A DNA stretch of 64,000 nt from Bacteroides eggerthii (GTDB lineage Bacteria > Bacteroidota > Bacteroidia > Bacteroidales > Bacteroidaceae): positions 2,946,001 to 3,010,000 of the forward strand of contig NZ_CP102258.1 in the NCBI RefSeq assembly GCF_025146565.1, written 5' to 3'. This document shows, piece by piece, positions 7,723 through 16,254 of this stretch. The position numbers were made by a program, and so were the translations under genes. Every line of letters begins with the position of its first letter. Position 1 is the stretch's first letter. The notes below the pieces were generated by a model, which saw only the letters and a list, made by a program, of their open reading frames with translations, made no database searches and was not told the DNA's origin.

Positions 7723-8868
7723 TCAACTCATTCGGTCACGATAATCTTCGTAAGAAAATTGCTTGAACAGGTCTGCTTTCCCCTCCTTTGTCCACATGGC
7801 AATGGTGGGATGGTGAATTCCATTGAACATATTCGTCTTTACCATTGTATAGTGTATCATGTCCTCAAAAATAATTCTCTCTCCGATTTGCAGCTCATGG
7901 TCGAAACTCCACATCCCCATATAGTCGCCGCTCAGGCAAGAATTGCCACCCAGACGATAGACATACGGACCGTCATTTCCCATTTCAGCCCCCCGGACAA
8001 CCGGCTGATAGGGCATCTCCAGACAATCCGGCATATGGCAGGTGAAACTGACATTCAGAATAGCGGTACGTATGCCGCGGTTTTCCACAAGATCCACCAC
8101 TTCAGAGGTCAGCACTCCCGTCTGCCAGGTAAATGCAGATCCCGGCTCCAGAATAATGCGCAAATGAGGATAACGCTCTTTCAATCCGCGAAGCAGGCGA
8201 ATCAGATGTTCCACATCGTAATCCTTGCGTGTCATTAAATGTCCTCCCCCCAGGTTCAGCCATTTTAGTTGCGGAAACCAACGGGAGAATTTCGCTTCCA
8301 AATGCTCCAGCGTACGCTCCAACTCATAAGAAGACGATTCGCAATGGCAATGGCAGTGGAACCCGTCAATTCCCTGCGGCAGCACATCGGAGAGTTGTTC
8401 GGCCATCACACCGAAGCGGGTGCCGGGAGCGCATGGGTTGTACAGTTCGGTTTCCACCTCCGAATATTCCGGGTTGACGCGTATGCCGCAGGATATGCCC
8501 TGCCCGTCCGCCTGAATCATGGGATAGAAACGCCGGAACTGAGCCAATGAATTGAATGTGATATGGCTGCTGCATCGCATAATCTCCGGAAAACCGGCTT
8601 CCGTATATGCCGGAGAATAGGTGTGGGCCTTACTGCCGAATTCTTCCAGCGCCAAGCGGGCTTCGTAGACGGAACTTGCCGTAGAATGTTCCACGTACTC
8701 CCGGAAGATAGGAAACGAACGCCACATGGCAAAGGACTTGAAAGCAAGAATAATCTCCACTCCTGCCCGGTCGGCAACACTCTTTATCAGTTCGAGGTTC
8801 TTCCTCAACAGCTCTTCTTCCATGATGTAACAAGGAGAAGGAAAAAGGTCGAAATCTTTATCTGTCAT
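7723..8868 (-). CDS. nspC: Carboxynorspermidine decarboxylase
   Basis: NspC decarboxylates carboxynorspermidine/carboxyspermidine, the last step of the alternative spermidine route used by gut Bacteroides. It is a fold-type III (alanine-racemase-like) PLP enzyme. In the 381-residue product the likely PLP lysine is Lys44 in ILAFKSFAMW. The NLGGGH glycine-rich phosphate-binding loop, the EPGSAF segment, and the C-terminal GGNSCLSGDYMG cysteine motif contributed across the dimer are all present. Its usual partner, carboxynorspermidine dehydrogenase, is not in this window. A 22-bp-phased palindrome array lies in the spacer upstream (8941-9038). Confidence 0.93.
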   Translation of the reverse strand: MTDKDFDLFPSPCYIMEEELLRKNLELIKSVADRAGVEIILAFKSFAMWRSFPIFREYVEHSTASSVYEARLALEEFGSKAHTYSPAYTEAGFPEIMRCSSHITFNSLAQFRRFYPMIQADGQGISCGIRVNPEYSEVETELYNPCAPGTRFGVMAEQLSDVLPQGIDGFHCHCHCESSSYELERTLEHLEAKFSRWFPQLKWLNLGGGHLMTRKDYDVEHLIRLLRGLKERYPHLRIILEPGSAFTWQTGVLTSEVVDLVENRGIRTAILNVSFTCHMPDCLEMPYQPVVRGAEMGNDGPYVYRLGGNSCLSGDYMGMWSFDHELQIGERIIFEDMIHYTMVKTNMFNGIHHPTIAMWTKEGKADLFKQFSYEDYRDRMS

Positions 8869-8940
8869 ATTCTTCGTTGTATATTTTTTTCTTATTAGTA
8901 TCTATTCCTCTACACCCGCCGCCAACAAAGGCTTTTCGGG

Positions 8941-9038
8941 TCATTAATAAATTCCGGTGGAATTTTACTAAAATTCTTCCGGAGTTTTAGTAAATCGTCA
9001 GTCGAATTTTAGTAAAACGGAACCAAGTTTTATTAATG
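8941..9038. repeat. 22-bp-phased palindrome array A (5 units)
   Basis: Five copies of an AT-rich palindromic core related to ttttaNtaaaa are centred at 8947, 8968, 8990, 9012 and 9033 (steps 21, 22, 22, 21). The first and last units are inverted versions of each other (tcattaataaa and tttattaatga). The 10-12 nt between cores are GC-richer (ttccggtgg, cgtcagtcg, cggaacc). The array lies 3' of the uvrD-type gene and 5' of nspC, both leftward. Confidence 0.85.
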
Positions 9039-9081
9039 AGCTATTTTATGTAAGCAAATATTGAAATTTATATCAAGAGTA

Positions 9082-9114
9082 TCTGCCATTCTTCGCTACG
9101 CTCCTAATGGCAGA
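9082..9114 (-). terminator. Possible terminator after the uvrD-type gene
   Basis: A 9-bp perfect inverted repeat (tctgccatt with aatggcaga) around a 15-nt loop, 9 nt past the stop codon. There is no clear T-run in the leftward direction, so termination is only possible. Confidence 0.35.
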
Positions 9115-9122
9115 CAGTTCTT

Positions 9123-11405
9123 TCACCCTATCACTTTAAAACGTGCGAAACGCAAAAGAAGTTGCTTGTCTCCCGCATTTTTGAAACGGATGGTGGCTTT
9201 TGCATTATCGCCCTCGCCTTCCACCTTCATCACTTCGCCCAGACCAAAACGTTCGTGTTCTATCAGTTGCCCCTGTTGCACGATGTTGCCGACTGTGCCT
9301 GCCGGCGAAGAAGATGCCGTTCCCATGGAAGGGGTCACACGTTTTAGGTTACGGGGGACGGTCGGAGCAATGACTTCCTGCCGGGTGCGAGAACGGAAAG
9401 ATGCGGCACTCTCGTCCACCCTGCGCCCCAACCCGGCATCCTGCGGCAATTTGAGGAAACGCACATCAATATCCTTCAAAAAGCGGCTGGGACTTCCAAA
9501 TTCCATTTTGCCATAGCGGTAGCGGCTCTTGGCATAGGTAAGGAAGCAGTGGTCTTCCGCACGAGTGATGGCCACGTAGAACAAACGCCGTTCTTCTTCC
9601 AACGCCCTGGGAGAGTCGCCCACCATACCGCTGGGAAACAGGTTCTCTTCCATGCCCACCACAAAAACATTCCTGAACTCCAGTCCTTTGGCAGAATGTA
9701 CGGTCATCAGGGTTATCTTTTCATCGTCCCCGTCTTTGTCCGAATCCTGATCTGTCAGCAAAGAAACTTCCGAAAGGAAATCGCCCAGTGTGATGTTGTT
9801 GTTGCCTTCCTCCTGCCGCTGTGCGCAAAAGTCGCTCATGCCGTTTGCAAGCTCTTCGATGTTCTCCTTGCGGCTGAGGTTTTCGGGAGAGTTGTCCTGA
9901 CAGACGTCACCGATGATGCCCGACTGGCGAATGATCTCCGTACCAAGTTCATAGGCGTTTTTCTCGGAAACGCTCTCAATAAAGCCGGTCATCAGATCAC
10001 GGAAACTTTGCAGTTTGGTCACTGTCCCCTTGTTTATATTCACTCCGTAGGTCAGCGGCTCGCAAAGCACAGTCCACAGACTTACATTGTGGTCGGTAGC
10101 GGCAGCGGTGATTTTGCTTACAGTAGTGTCGCCTATTCCACGTGCGGGATAGTTGATGATACGCTTAAAGGCTTCTTCATCATTCGGATTGACAGTGAGG
10201 CGGAAATAGGCGATTGTGTCTTTTATCTCCTTACGCTGGTAGAAGGACAAACCTCCATAGATGCGGTACGGCATACTGCGTTTGCGCATGGCTTCCTCGA
10301 AAACGCGGCTCTGCGCATTCGTGCGGTATAATATGGCAAAGTCCGAATAGGCATAGTTTCCCTGCCTGCGCAATTCGGCTATCTTATTGATCACGATATC
10401 GCCTTCCTCCACATCACTGTACGCCTGATACACTCCGATAGCTTCTCCTTTTTCTTTTTCCGAAAAGACTTCCTTGCGGATTTGCCTTTGGTTCTTTTCT
10501 ATCAGACTGTTGGCTGCAGAAACGATTGTTTGGGTGGAGCGGTAGTTCTGTTCCAGTTTAAAGACCTTCGTGCCCGGATATACTTTTGTGAAATACAGTA
10601 TGTTGTCAATATCCGCTCCCCGGAAAGAATAAATGCTCTGTGCATCATCGCCCACCACACAGACGTGCCGGTGCTCCTTGGCCAGTTGGAGCACGATACT
10701 GTGCTGGGCGAAGTTCGTGTCCTGATACTCGTCTACCAGAATGTAACGGAACTGCGACTGATAACGGGCAAGCACATCCGGATGATCGCGGAAAAGCAGG
10801 AAAGTGTAAAACAGCAAATCATCGAAATCCATTGCATCCGCCTGCCGGCAACGCTCCCAGTAACGGCGGTAAATATCGCGTATGGCAGGCATCTTGGCAG
10901 CACAGTCGCCTTCGTAAGCCTCTTTATTGTTGGCATAGCCCGCAGGAGACACAAGGTGATTCTTGGCATTGGAAATGCGGGCCTGCACCGTCCCCGGTTT
11001 GTACACCTTTTCATCCAACCCCATCTCCTTGATGATAGAGCGCAACAGGCTTTTGCTGTCTGCCGTATCATAAATGGTGAATCTTGAGGTAAATCCTATC
11101 TGTGCGGCTTCCGCATGCAAAATACGTAAGAATATGGAATGGAATGTCCCCATCCAAAGGTGGCGGGCACGCTCCACACCCACCTGCCGGGCAATACGCT
11201 CCTTCATTTCACGAGCTGCCTTATTGGTAAATGTGAGTGCAAGAATGTTCCAGGGCTGGTAATCGTTTTCCAGCAGATAAGCTATTTTGTAGGTCAGCAC
11301 ACGAGTTTTTCCCGAACCCGCACCGGCTATCACCAGCGAAGGACCGTCGTTGTAGAGCACCGCAGCACGCTGTCCTTCATTCAGTTCTTGTATATAATCG
11401 GACAT
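9123..11405 (-). CDS. UvrD/PcrA-type superfamily 1 DNA helicase
   Basis: An ATP-driven 3'-5' DNA helicase for excision repair and for clearing replication or recombination blocks. The 760-residue product shows the SF1A motifs in order: Q motif LNEGQRAAV, Walker A GAGSGKT (28-34), Walker B DEYQDTN, motif III GDDAQSIYSFRGA, motif IV EQNYRST, motif V LMTVHSAKGLEF and motif VI VAITRAED. The C-terminal tail LIEHERFGLGEVMKVEG resembles the Tudor-like domain of PcrA that binds RNA polymerase. Which of the names uvrD or pcrA applies is a matter of convention. It stands as a single leftward gene, divergent from sod. Confidence 0.93.
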   Translation of the reverse strand: MSDYIQELNEGQRAAVLYNDGPSLVIAGAGSGKTRVLTYKIAYLLENDYQPWNILALTFTNKAAREMKERIARQVGVERARHLWMGTFHSIFLRILHAEAAQIGFTSRFTIYDTADSKSLLRSIIKEMGLDEKVYKPGTVQARISNAKNHLVSPAGYANNKEAYEGDCAAKMPAIRDIYRRYWERCRQADAMDFDDLLFYTFLLFRDHPDVLARYQSQFRYILVDEYQDTNFAQHSIVLQLAKEHRHVCVVGDDAQSIYSFRGADIDNILYFTKVYPGTKVFKLEQNYRSTQTIVSAANSLIEKNQRQIRKEVFSEKEKGEAIGVYQAYSDVEEGDIVINKIAELRRQGNYAYSDFAILYRTNAQSRVFEEAMRKRSMPYRIYGGLSFYQRKEIKDTIAYFRLTVNPNDEEAFKRIINYPARGIGDTTVSKITAAATDHNVSLWTVLCEPLTYGVNINKGTVTKLQSFRDLMTGFIESVSEKNAYELGTEIIRQSGIIGDVCQDNSPENLSRKENIEELANGMSDFCAQRQEEGNNNITLGDFLSEVSLLTDQDSDKDGDDEKITLMTVHSAKGLEFRNVFVVGMEENLFPSGMVGDSPRALEEERRLFYVAITRAEDHCFLTYAKSRYRYGKMEFGSPSRFLKDIDVRFLKLPQDAGLGRRVDESAASFRSRTRQEVIAPTVPRNLKRVTPSMGTASSSPAGTVGNIVQQGQLIEHERFGLGEVMKVEGEGDNAKATIRFKNAGDKQLLLRFARFKVIG

Positions 11406-11527
11406 ATTCCTAATAATCTATCGGGTAAAGTTCTGTGCAAAGATAGAAAAAGGTTCGGACACCAGCGAACAATTCCATAGGTTATCACGTTAGTATAATA
11501 AAGTTTCAAAACTAAATAATTGAACTT

Positions 11528-12148
11528 ATGAATACGTTATTAATGTCTTTAATGATAATGATTATGTCACATGAAATGCCAAAACTTCCTTACGCCAACA
11601 ACGCGCTGGAACCTGTAATCAGTCAGCAAACAATAGATTACCATTACGGTAAACATCTACAAACATACGTAAACAACCTGAACAATCTTGTTCCGGGTAC
11701 AGAGTATGAGAAAAAGGATTTAGTTACCATCGTAGCTACCGCACCCGACGGTGCCATATTTAATAATGCCGGGCAAGTGCTGAACCATACATTGTATTTC
11801 CTGCAATTCTCTCCCAAACCTTCGCAAAGCGAACCCACCGGGAAACTGGCAGAAGCCATCAAACGTGACTTCGGCAGCTTTGAGAACTTCAAGAAAGAAT
11901 TCAATGCAGCGGCAGTCGGCCTGTTCGGCTCCGGCTGGGCATGGCTGTCGGTGGATAAAAACGGAAAACTGCATATCACCAAAGAAGCGAACGGAAGCAA
12001 CCCCGTACGTTCAGGACTGACTCCGCTGCTGGGCTTCGATGTCTGGGAACATGCATACTATCTGGATTATCAGAACAAACGCGCCGACCACGTCAACGCT
12101 CTTTGGAGCATCGTAGACTGGGATGCTGTGGGCAAACGAATGAAATAA
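11528..12148 (+). CDS. sodB: Iron/manganese superoxide dismutase
   Basis: It converts superoxide to oxygen and hydrogen peroxide in the cytoplasm. The metal ligands are visible: His in YHYGKHLQTY, His in GQVLNHTLYF, and Asp/His in LGFDVWEHAYYLDY. The LFGSGWAWL block with the second-sphere residues is intact. The first ATG gives 206 residues. Family members usually begin near MSHEMPKLPY, corresponding to the ATG at 11564 (194 residues); the extra 12 hydrophobic residues lack charge and are not a good signal peptide, so the shorter start is quite possible. A strong terminator follows at 12168. Confidence 0.93.
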   Translation: MNTLLMSLMIMIMSHEMPKLPYANNALEPVISQQTIDYHYGKHLQTYVNNLNNLVPGTEYEKKDLVTIVATAPDGAIFNNAGQVLNHTLYFLQFSPKPSQSEPTGKLAEAIKRDFGSFENFKKEFNAAAVGLFGSGWAWLSVDKNGKLHITKEANGSNPVRSGLTPLLGFDVWEHAYYLDYQNKRADHVNALWSIVDWDAVGKRMK

Positions 12149-12167
12149 TCCCCTTATAAAATCCTGT

Positions 12168-12212
12168 AAAAGCGCATCTATAAGCCGTAAAAGGCAACGC
12201 AGATGCGCTTTT
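12168..12212 (+). terminator. Rho-independent terminator of sod
   Basis: A 12-bp perfect stem (aaaagcgcatct with agatgcgctttt) with a 21-nt loop, followed by T-rich sequence. The A-run on the left could also serve the convergent kinase gene. Confidence 0.8.
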
Positions 12213-12243
12213 TATATGCCTATGAAGGGACAGCAACGGCTGA

Positions 12244-13128
12244 TTAAAACTTACCGTATTCCATATACTCAAGTTTGGCGGGCAGCGTAAAATAAAACGT
12301 GGATCCTTCCCCTTTCTTAGACTCTACGCCAATGCCGCCACCGTAATGTTCTATTATAGATTTACAAATAGAAAGCCCCAAACCTGTTCCGCGAATATTA
12401 TAGTTCATCTTGACAAAACGCTCAAAGATTGCACGCCTGCTCTCCTCTTCAATGCCACACCCGGTATCGGCCACGTAGAAATAGAAGTTCTGATTGCTCA
12501 ACCTTCGGCAGCCGACCTTCACACAACCTTGCTCGGTAAACTTCAACGCATTCCGTATCAGATTACCGACTACCTGCCCGAAGCGCACCCGGTCAATCCT
12601 CAAACGGCATTGGGGAAGCTTTTCTACAAACTCCGCCTGTATGCCCGGCAGACGGGAATGAGCATTCTCGGCTATGCACGTCTCCAGAATCAATGCGTTC
12701 ACATCCACCTCACCATCGTTATACTCCATTGTGTTGGCTTCAATCTTGGAGTAGTCCAGCAAATCATTCACCAGCTGCAGCAGAACATCCTTGTTTTCAT
12801 TGATCTCTTTCAGAAATGCCACACGCTGCTCCTTGTCCAAATTATCGGTTTCGGCAAGAATCGTGGTAAATCCAACAATCACATTCAAAGGAGTACGTAT
12901 CTCATGGGTCATATTTGCAATAAAGGCATTTTGCAACTGACGGCTCTCTTCTGCAACTTCGTTCATTCGCTTCAAGGCCTGGACATGCTTTGACTTACTG
13001 ATAGAAATAAAAATCATGATAAACAACAGCAGGAGGACTATTACTGCAAGACAGATTACCAATATTTCATTTTTCTGATAGAAATCATTTACTAAATCTG
13101 CAAAAACAGCAGTATATGTCAGCTTCAT
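12244..13128 (-). CDS. Membrane-anchored histidine kinase without a periplasmic sensor
   Basis: A 294-residue sensor kinase. One membrane helix spans about residues 22-44, preceded by only about 20 residues outside. It is followed by a short linker and a HisKA domain with the phospho-acceptor His75 in NMTHEIRTPLN. The HATPase domain has the N box (GNLIRNALKFTE), G1 (DTGCGIEEES), F (FERFVKM) and G2 (GTGLGLSICKSI). No response regulator is adjacent, so it is an orphan here. Sensing through the membrane, or via a partner, is inferred from the lack of a sensory domain. The preceding ppdK gene ends in its own hairpin. Confidence 0.9.
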   Translation of the reverse strand: MKLTYTAVFADLVNDFYQKNEILVICLAVIVLLLLFIMIFISISKSKHVQALKRMNEVAEESRQLQNAFIANMTHEIRTPLNVIVGFTTILAETDNLDKEQRVAFLKEINENKDVLLQLVNDLLDYSKIEANTMEYNDGEVDVNALILETCIAENAHSRLPGIQAEFVEKLPQCRLRIDRVRFGQVVGNLIRNALKFTEQGCVKVGCRRLSNQNFYFYVADTGCGIEEESRRAIFERFVKMNYNIRGTGLGLSICKSIIEHYGGGIGVESKKGEGSTFYFTLPAKLEYMEYGKF

Positions 13129-13244
13129 AGTAATTTATTTGTTTTATGAGGAAGTGTATGTGCATGCAAAGATAGGAAAGAAAATACAAAATGCAGAAAA
13201 GAAAATACAATTATTAAAATCGGAAATTCATATTCTTACAAATA

Positions 13245-13287
13245 AATTAGGCCGCAACCTTATAAAAATAAGATTTACGGCCTAATT
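13245..13287 (-). terminator. Terminator of ppdK
   Basis: A 10-bp perfect stem (aattaggccg with cggcctaatt) around a 23-nt loop, 40 nt past the ppdK stop codon. In the leftward direction it runs into tttattt. Confidence 0.65.
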
Positions 13288-13326
13288 CACCCTATCCAGT
13301 TCGCCTTACGGCGCCCATTTCATTTC

Positions 13327-16047
13327 TTAGCCTTCAATGGCAGCCTGTGCCGCTGCGAGTCTTGCAATAGGCACGCGGAACGGAGAACAACTGACATAAT
13401 TCAAACCTACCTTATGGCAGAATTTAACCGACGAAGGTTCACCGCCATGTTCACCGCAGATGCCACACTTCAAGTCCGGACGGATAGCGCGACCTTTTTC
13501 GGTAGCCATACGCACCAATTGCCCTACTCCGTTCTGATCGAGCACTTGGAACGGGTCTACTTTCAGGATCTTCTTTTCCAGATAAATCGGCAGGAAAGAA
13601 GCGATGTCGTCGCGTGAATAACCGAAAGTCATCTGCGTCAAGTCATTCGTACCGAATGAGAAGAATTCAGCAGAAGAAGCAATACGGTCTGCCGTAAGAG
13701 CCGCACGCGGGATCTCAATCATTGTACCTACTTTGAATTCAATGCTATCGCCTACTTCAGCAAACAACTTGGCGGCTTCAGCGCGGATAACCTCTTCCTG
13801 TTGCTTGAATTCGTACAGAATACCCGTCAACGGAACCATGATTTCGGGATGTGTCTCCACACCTTCTTTCTTCAATTCCAAAGCGGCACCGAGGATGGCA
13901 CGCGTCTGCATCTGTGTGATTTCCGGATAAGTATTACCCAAACGGCAACCGCGGTGTCCCAGCATAGGATTGTGTTCGCAAAGAGCCTCTACACGTTGCT
14001 GGATATACTGCAAACTTACACCCATGGTATCTGCCATTTCCTGTTGTCCTTTCAAATCATGAGGAACAAACTCGTGCAAAGGCGGGTCAAGCAGACGAAC
14101 AGTCACCGGACAACCCTCCATAGCCTTGAAGATACCCTTGAAGTCAGCCTGCTGATATGGCAAAATCTTAGCCAATGCCTTGCGACGTCCTTCCGCATCT
14201 TCCGCCAGAATCATTTCACGCATGGCTTTGATTTTCTCACCCTCAAAGAACATGTGTTCCGTACGGCAAAGACCGATTCCTACCGCACCGAAATTACGTG
14301 CCACCTGAGCATCATGCGGAGTATCCGCATTGGTGCGTACCTGCAATCTCGTATATTTATCAGCCAACTGCATCAACTCGGCAAAATCACCGGAAAGCTC
14401 GGCTGCTTTTGTTTCCACCTTTCCTTTATAAACCTCACCGGTGCTACCGTTCAAGGAAATGAAATCTCCCTCTTTCAGCACCACACCGTCCACTTCAACC
14501 GTACGGGCTTTATAGTCGATGTTCAATGCTCCGGCACCGGACACACAACACTTACCCATGCCACGAGCCACAACAGCAGCGTGCGATGTCATGCCGCCAC
14601 GTGCGGTCAGGATACCTTCGGCAACAGCCATACCTGCCAAATCTTCCGGAGAAGTTTCTATACGCACCATCACCACGCGCTTACCGCCGGCATGCCATTC
14701 GGCAGCATCTTCGGCAAAGAACACAATCTGTCCGCAAGCTGCACCCGGAGAAGCCGGAAGGCCGCGAGTCAAAACCTTGGCCTGCTTCAAAGCCGTCTTG
14801 TCAAACACAGGGTGAAGCAATTCATCCAACTTATTGGGTTCGCAACGCAGCAAAGCCGTCTTTTCGTCAATCATACCTTGATGCAGCAAGTCGGTGGCAA
14901 TCTTCACCATAGCCGCGCCGGTACGCTTGCCGTTACGTGTCTGGAGGAACCAGAGTTTACCTTCCTGTACGGTGAACTCCATGTCCTGCATATCTCTATA
15001 ATGGTTTTCCAGCTTGGTCTGCAAAGCATCCAGTTCCTTATATATTTCGGGCATTGCCTCTTCCATAGAAGGATATTTGGCCGCACGTTCTTCTTCACTC
15101 ACACCGGCAAGTTCGGCCCAACGCTTCGAACCGATAATAGTGATCTGTTGCGGAGTACGGATACCGGCCACAACGTCTTCACCCTGCGCGTTAATCAGAT
15201 ATTCGCCGTTGAAGAGGTCTTCGCCCGTAGCAGCATCGCGGCTAAAGCAAACTCCTGTAGCGGAAGTGTCTCCCATATTGCCGAACACCATTGCCTGAAC
15301 GCTTACAGCCGTACCCCATTCATCAGGAATTCCCTCCATTTTACGATACAGGATAGCGCGTTCGTTCATCCACGAGTTGAATACGGCGCAGATAGCTCCC
15401 CACAACTGTTCGTAGGCACAGGTCGGGAAGTCTTTTCCGGTCTGTTCCTTTACGGCAGCCTTGAATCTCTTTACAAGCTCCTTGAGGTCTTCCACTTCCA
15501 GTTCATTATCCAGCTTCACGCCTTTAGCATGCTTCACATCTTCTATAATGGCTTCAAACGGATCGACATCTTCTTTGTTGACCGGCTTCATACCCAATAC
15601 TACATCGCCGTACATCTGCACGAAACGACGGTATGAATCCCATGCGAAACGGGCATTGCCGGTCTTGCGGATCAACCCTTCTACAACTTCATCGTTCAAA
15701 CCGAGGTTAAGGATTGTATCCATCATGCCGGGCATGGAAGCACGTGCACCCGAACGTACGGAAACCAACAACGGATTATCTATGTCGCCGAATTTGGAAC
15801 GCATCAGCGTTTCTACGTGTGCAATGGCATTTTCTACTTCCTGCTTCAACAAGGCAACAACCTTGTCCTGCCCCATTTCATAATATTCTGTGCAAACTTC
15901 TGTTGTAATTGTAAAGCCCGGAGGAACCGGAACTCCGATAAGGTTCATCTCTGCCAAGTTGGCCCCCTTACCTCCCAAAAGGTTTCTCATGCCGGCTTTT
16001 CCTTCTGCCTGACCGTTACCAAAGGTATAAACTCTTTTTTTGTCCAT
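13327..16047 (-). CDS. ppdK: Pyruvate, phosphate dikinase
   Basis: It interconverts pyruvate + ATP + phosphate with PEP + AMP + pyrophosphate, allowing PPi-linked glycolysis or gluconeogenesis in anaerobes. The 906-residue product has the N-terminal ATP-grasp domain (GGKGANLAEM at 25-34, VSVRSGARASMPGMMDT near 100), the swivelling phosphohistidine domain with His489 in GGMTSHAAVVARGMG, and the C-terminal TIM barrel with the catalytic cysteine in CGICGEHGGEP. The 906-residue length is normal. It is a single leftward gene with a terminator at 13245-13287; the next rightward gene diverges from it. Confidence 0.97.
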   Translation of the reverse strand: MDKKRVYTFGNGQAEGKAGMRNLLGGKGANLAEMNLIGVPVPPGFTITTEVCTEYYEMGQDKVVALLKQEVENAIAHVETLMRSKFGDIDNPLLVSVRSGARASMPGMMDTILNLGLNDEVVEGLIRKTGNARFAWDSYRRFVQMYGDVVLGMKPVNKEDVDPFEAIIEDVKHAKGVKLDNELEVEDLKELVKRFKAAVKEQTGKDFPTCAYEQLWGAICAVFNSWMNERAILYRKMEGIPDEWGTAVSVQAMVFGNMGDTSATGVCFSRDAATGEDLFNGEYLINAQGEDVVAGIRTPQQITIIGSKRWAELAGVSEEERAAKYPSMEEAMPEIYKELDALQTKLENHYRDMQDMEFTVQEGKLWFLQTRNGKRTGAAMVKIATDLLHQGMIDEKTALLRCEPNKLDELLHPVFDKTALKQAKVLTRGLPASPGAACGQIVFFAEDAAEWHAGGKRVVMVRIETSPEDLAGMAVAEGILTARGGMTSHAAVVARGMGKCCVSGAGALNIDYKARTVEVDGVVLKEGDFISLNGSTGEVYKGKVETKAAELSGDFAELMQLADKYTRLQVRTNADTPHDAQVARNFGAVGIGLCRTEHMFFEGEKIKAMREMILAEDAEGRRKALAKILPYQQADFKGIFKAMEGCPVTVRLLDPPLHEFVPHDLKGQQEMADTMGVSLQYIQQRVEALCEHNPMLGHRGCRLGNTYPEITQMQTRAILGAALELKKEGVETHPEIMVPLTGILYEFKQQEEVIRAEAAKLFAEVGDSIEFKVGTMIEIPRAALTADRIASSAEFFSFGTNDLTQMTFGYSRDDIASFLPIYLEKKILKVDPFQVLDQNGVGQLVRMATEKGRAIRPDLKCGICGEHGGEPSSVKFCHKVGLNYVSCSPFRVPIARLAAAQAAIEG

Positions 16048-16254
16048 AATATAAATTTAAAGTTTCTGATTGTGATTTTTTCCATTTTTCTGTTCGCAAA
16101 TCTAAGTATATTTCACAGACTAGAAAACTTTTTGAGAAAAAACTTTAATGCAAAATGCAATTTCGACATTGCAATATTTAATCTTTCAATTCATAGAGAG
16201 AAATCCCGAAAAAATACCTATTTTTGCCACTGAATTTATTATACTGGTGTAAAA

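Noticed and set aside
6795..7726. Several open frames across the tRNA cluster
   Set aside because: They are built from repeated tRNA sequence; the cloverleaf folds explain the region.
11528..11563. Signal peptide on superoxide dismutase
   Set aside because: The extra N-terminal residues are hydrophobic but lack a basic start and a cleavage site; an alternative start at 11564 explains them better.
13801..15636. 611-codon rightward open frame
   Set aside because: It lies entirely antisense to ppdK, which has full-length family motifs. The frame has no recognisable domain and is a shadow of codon bias.
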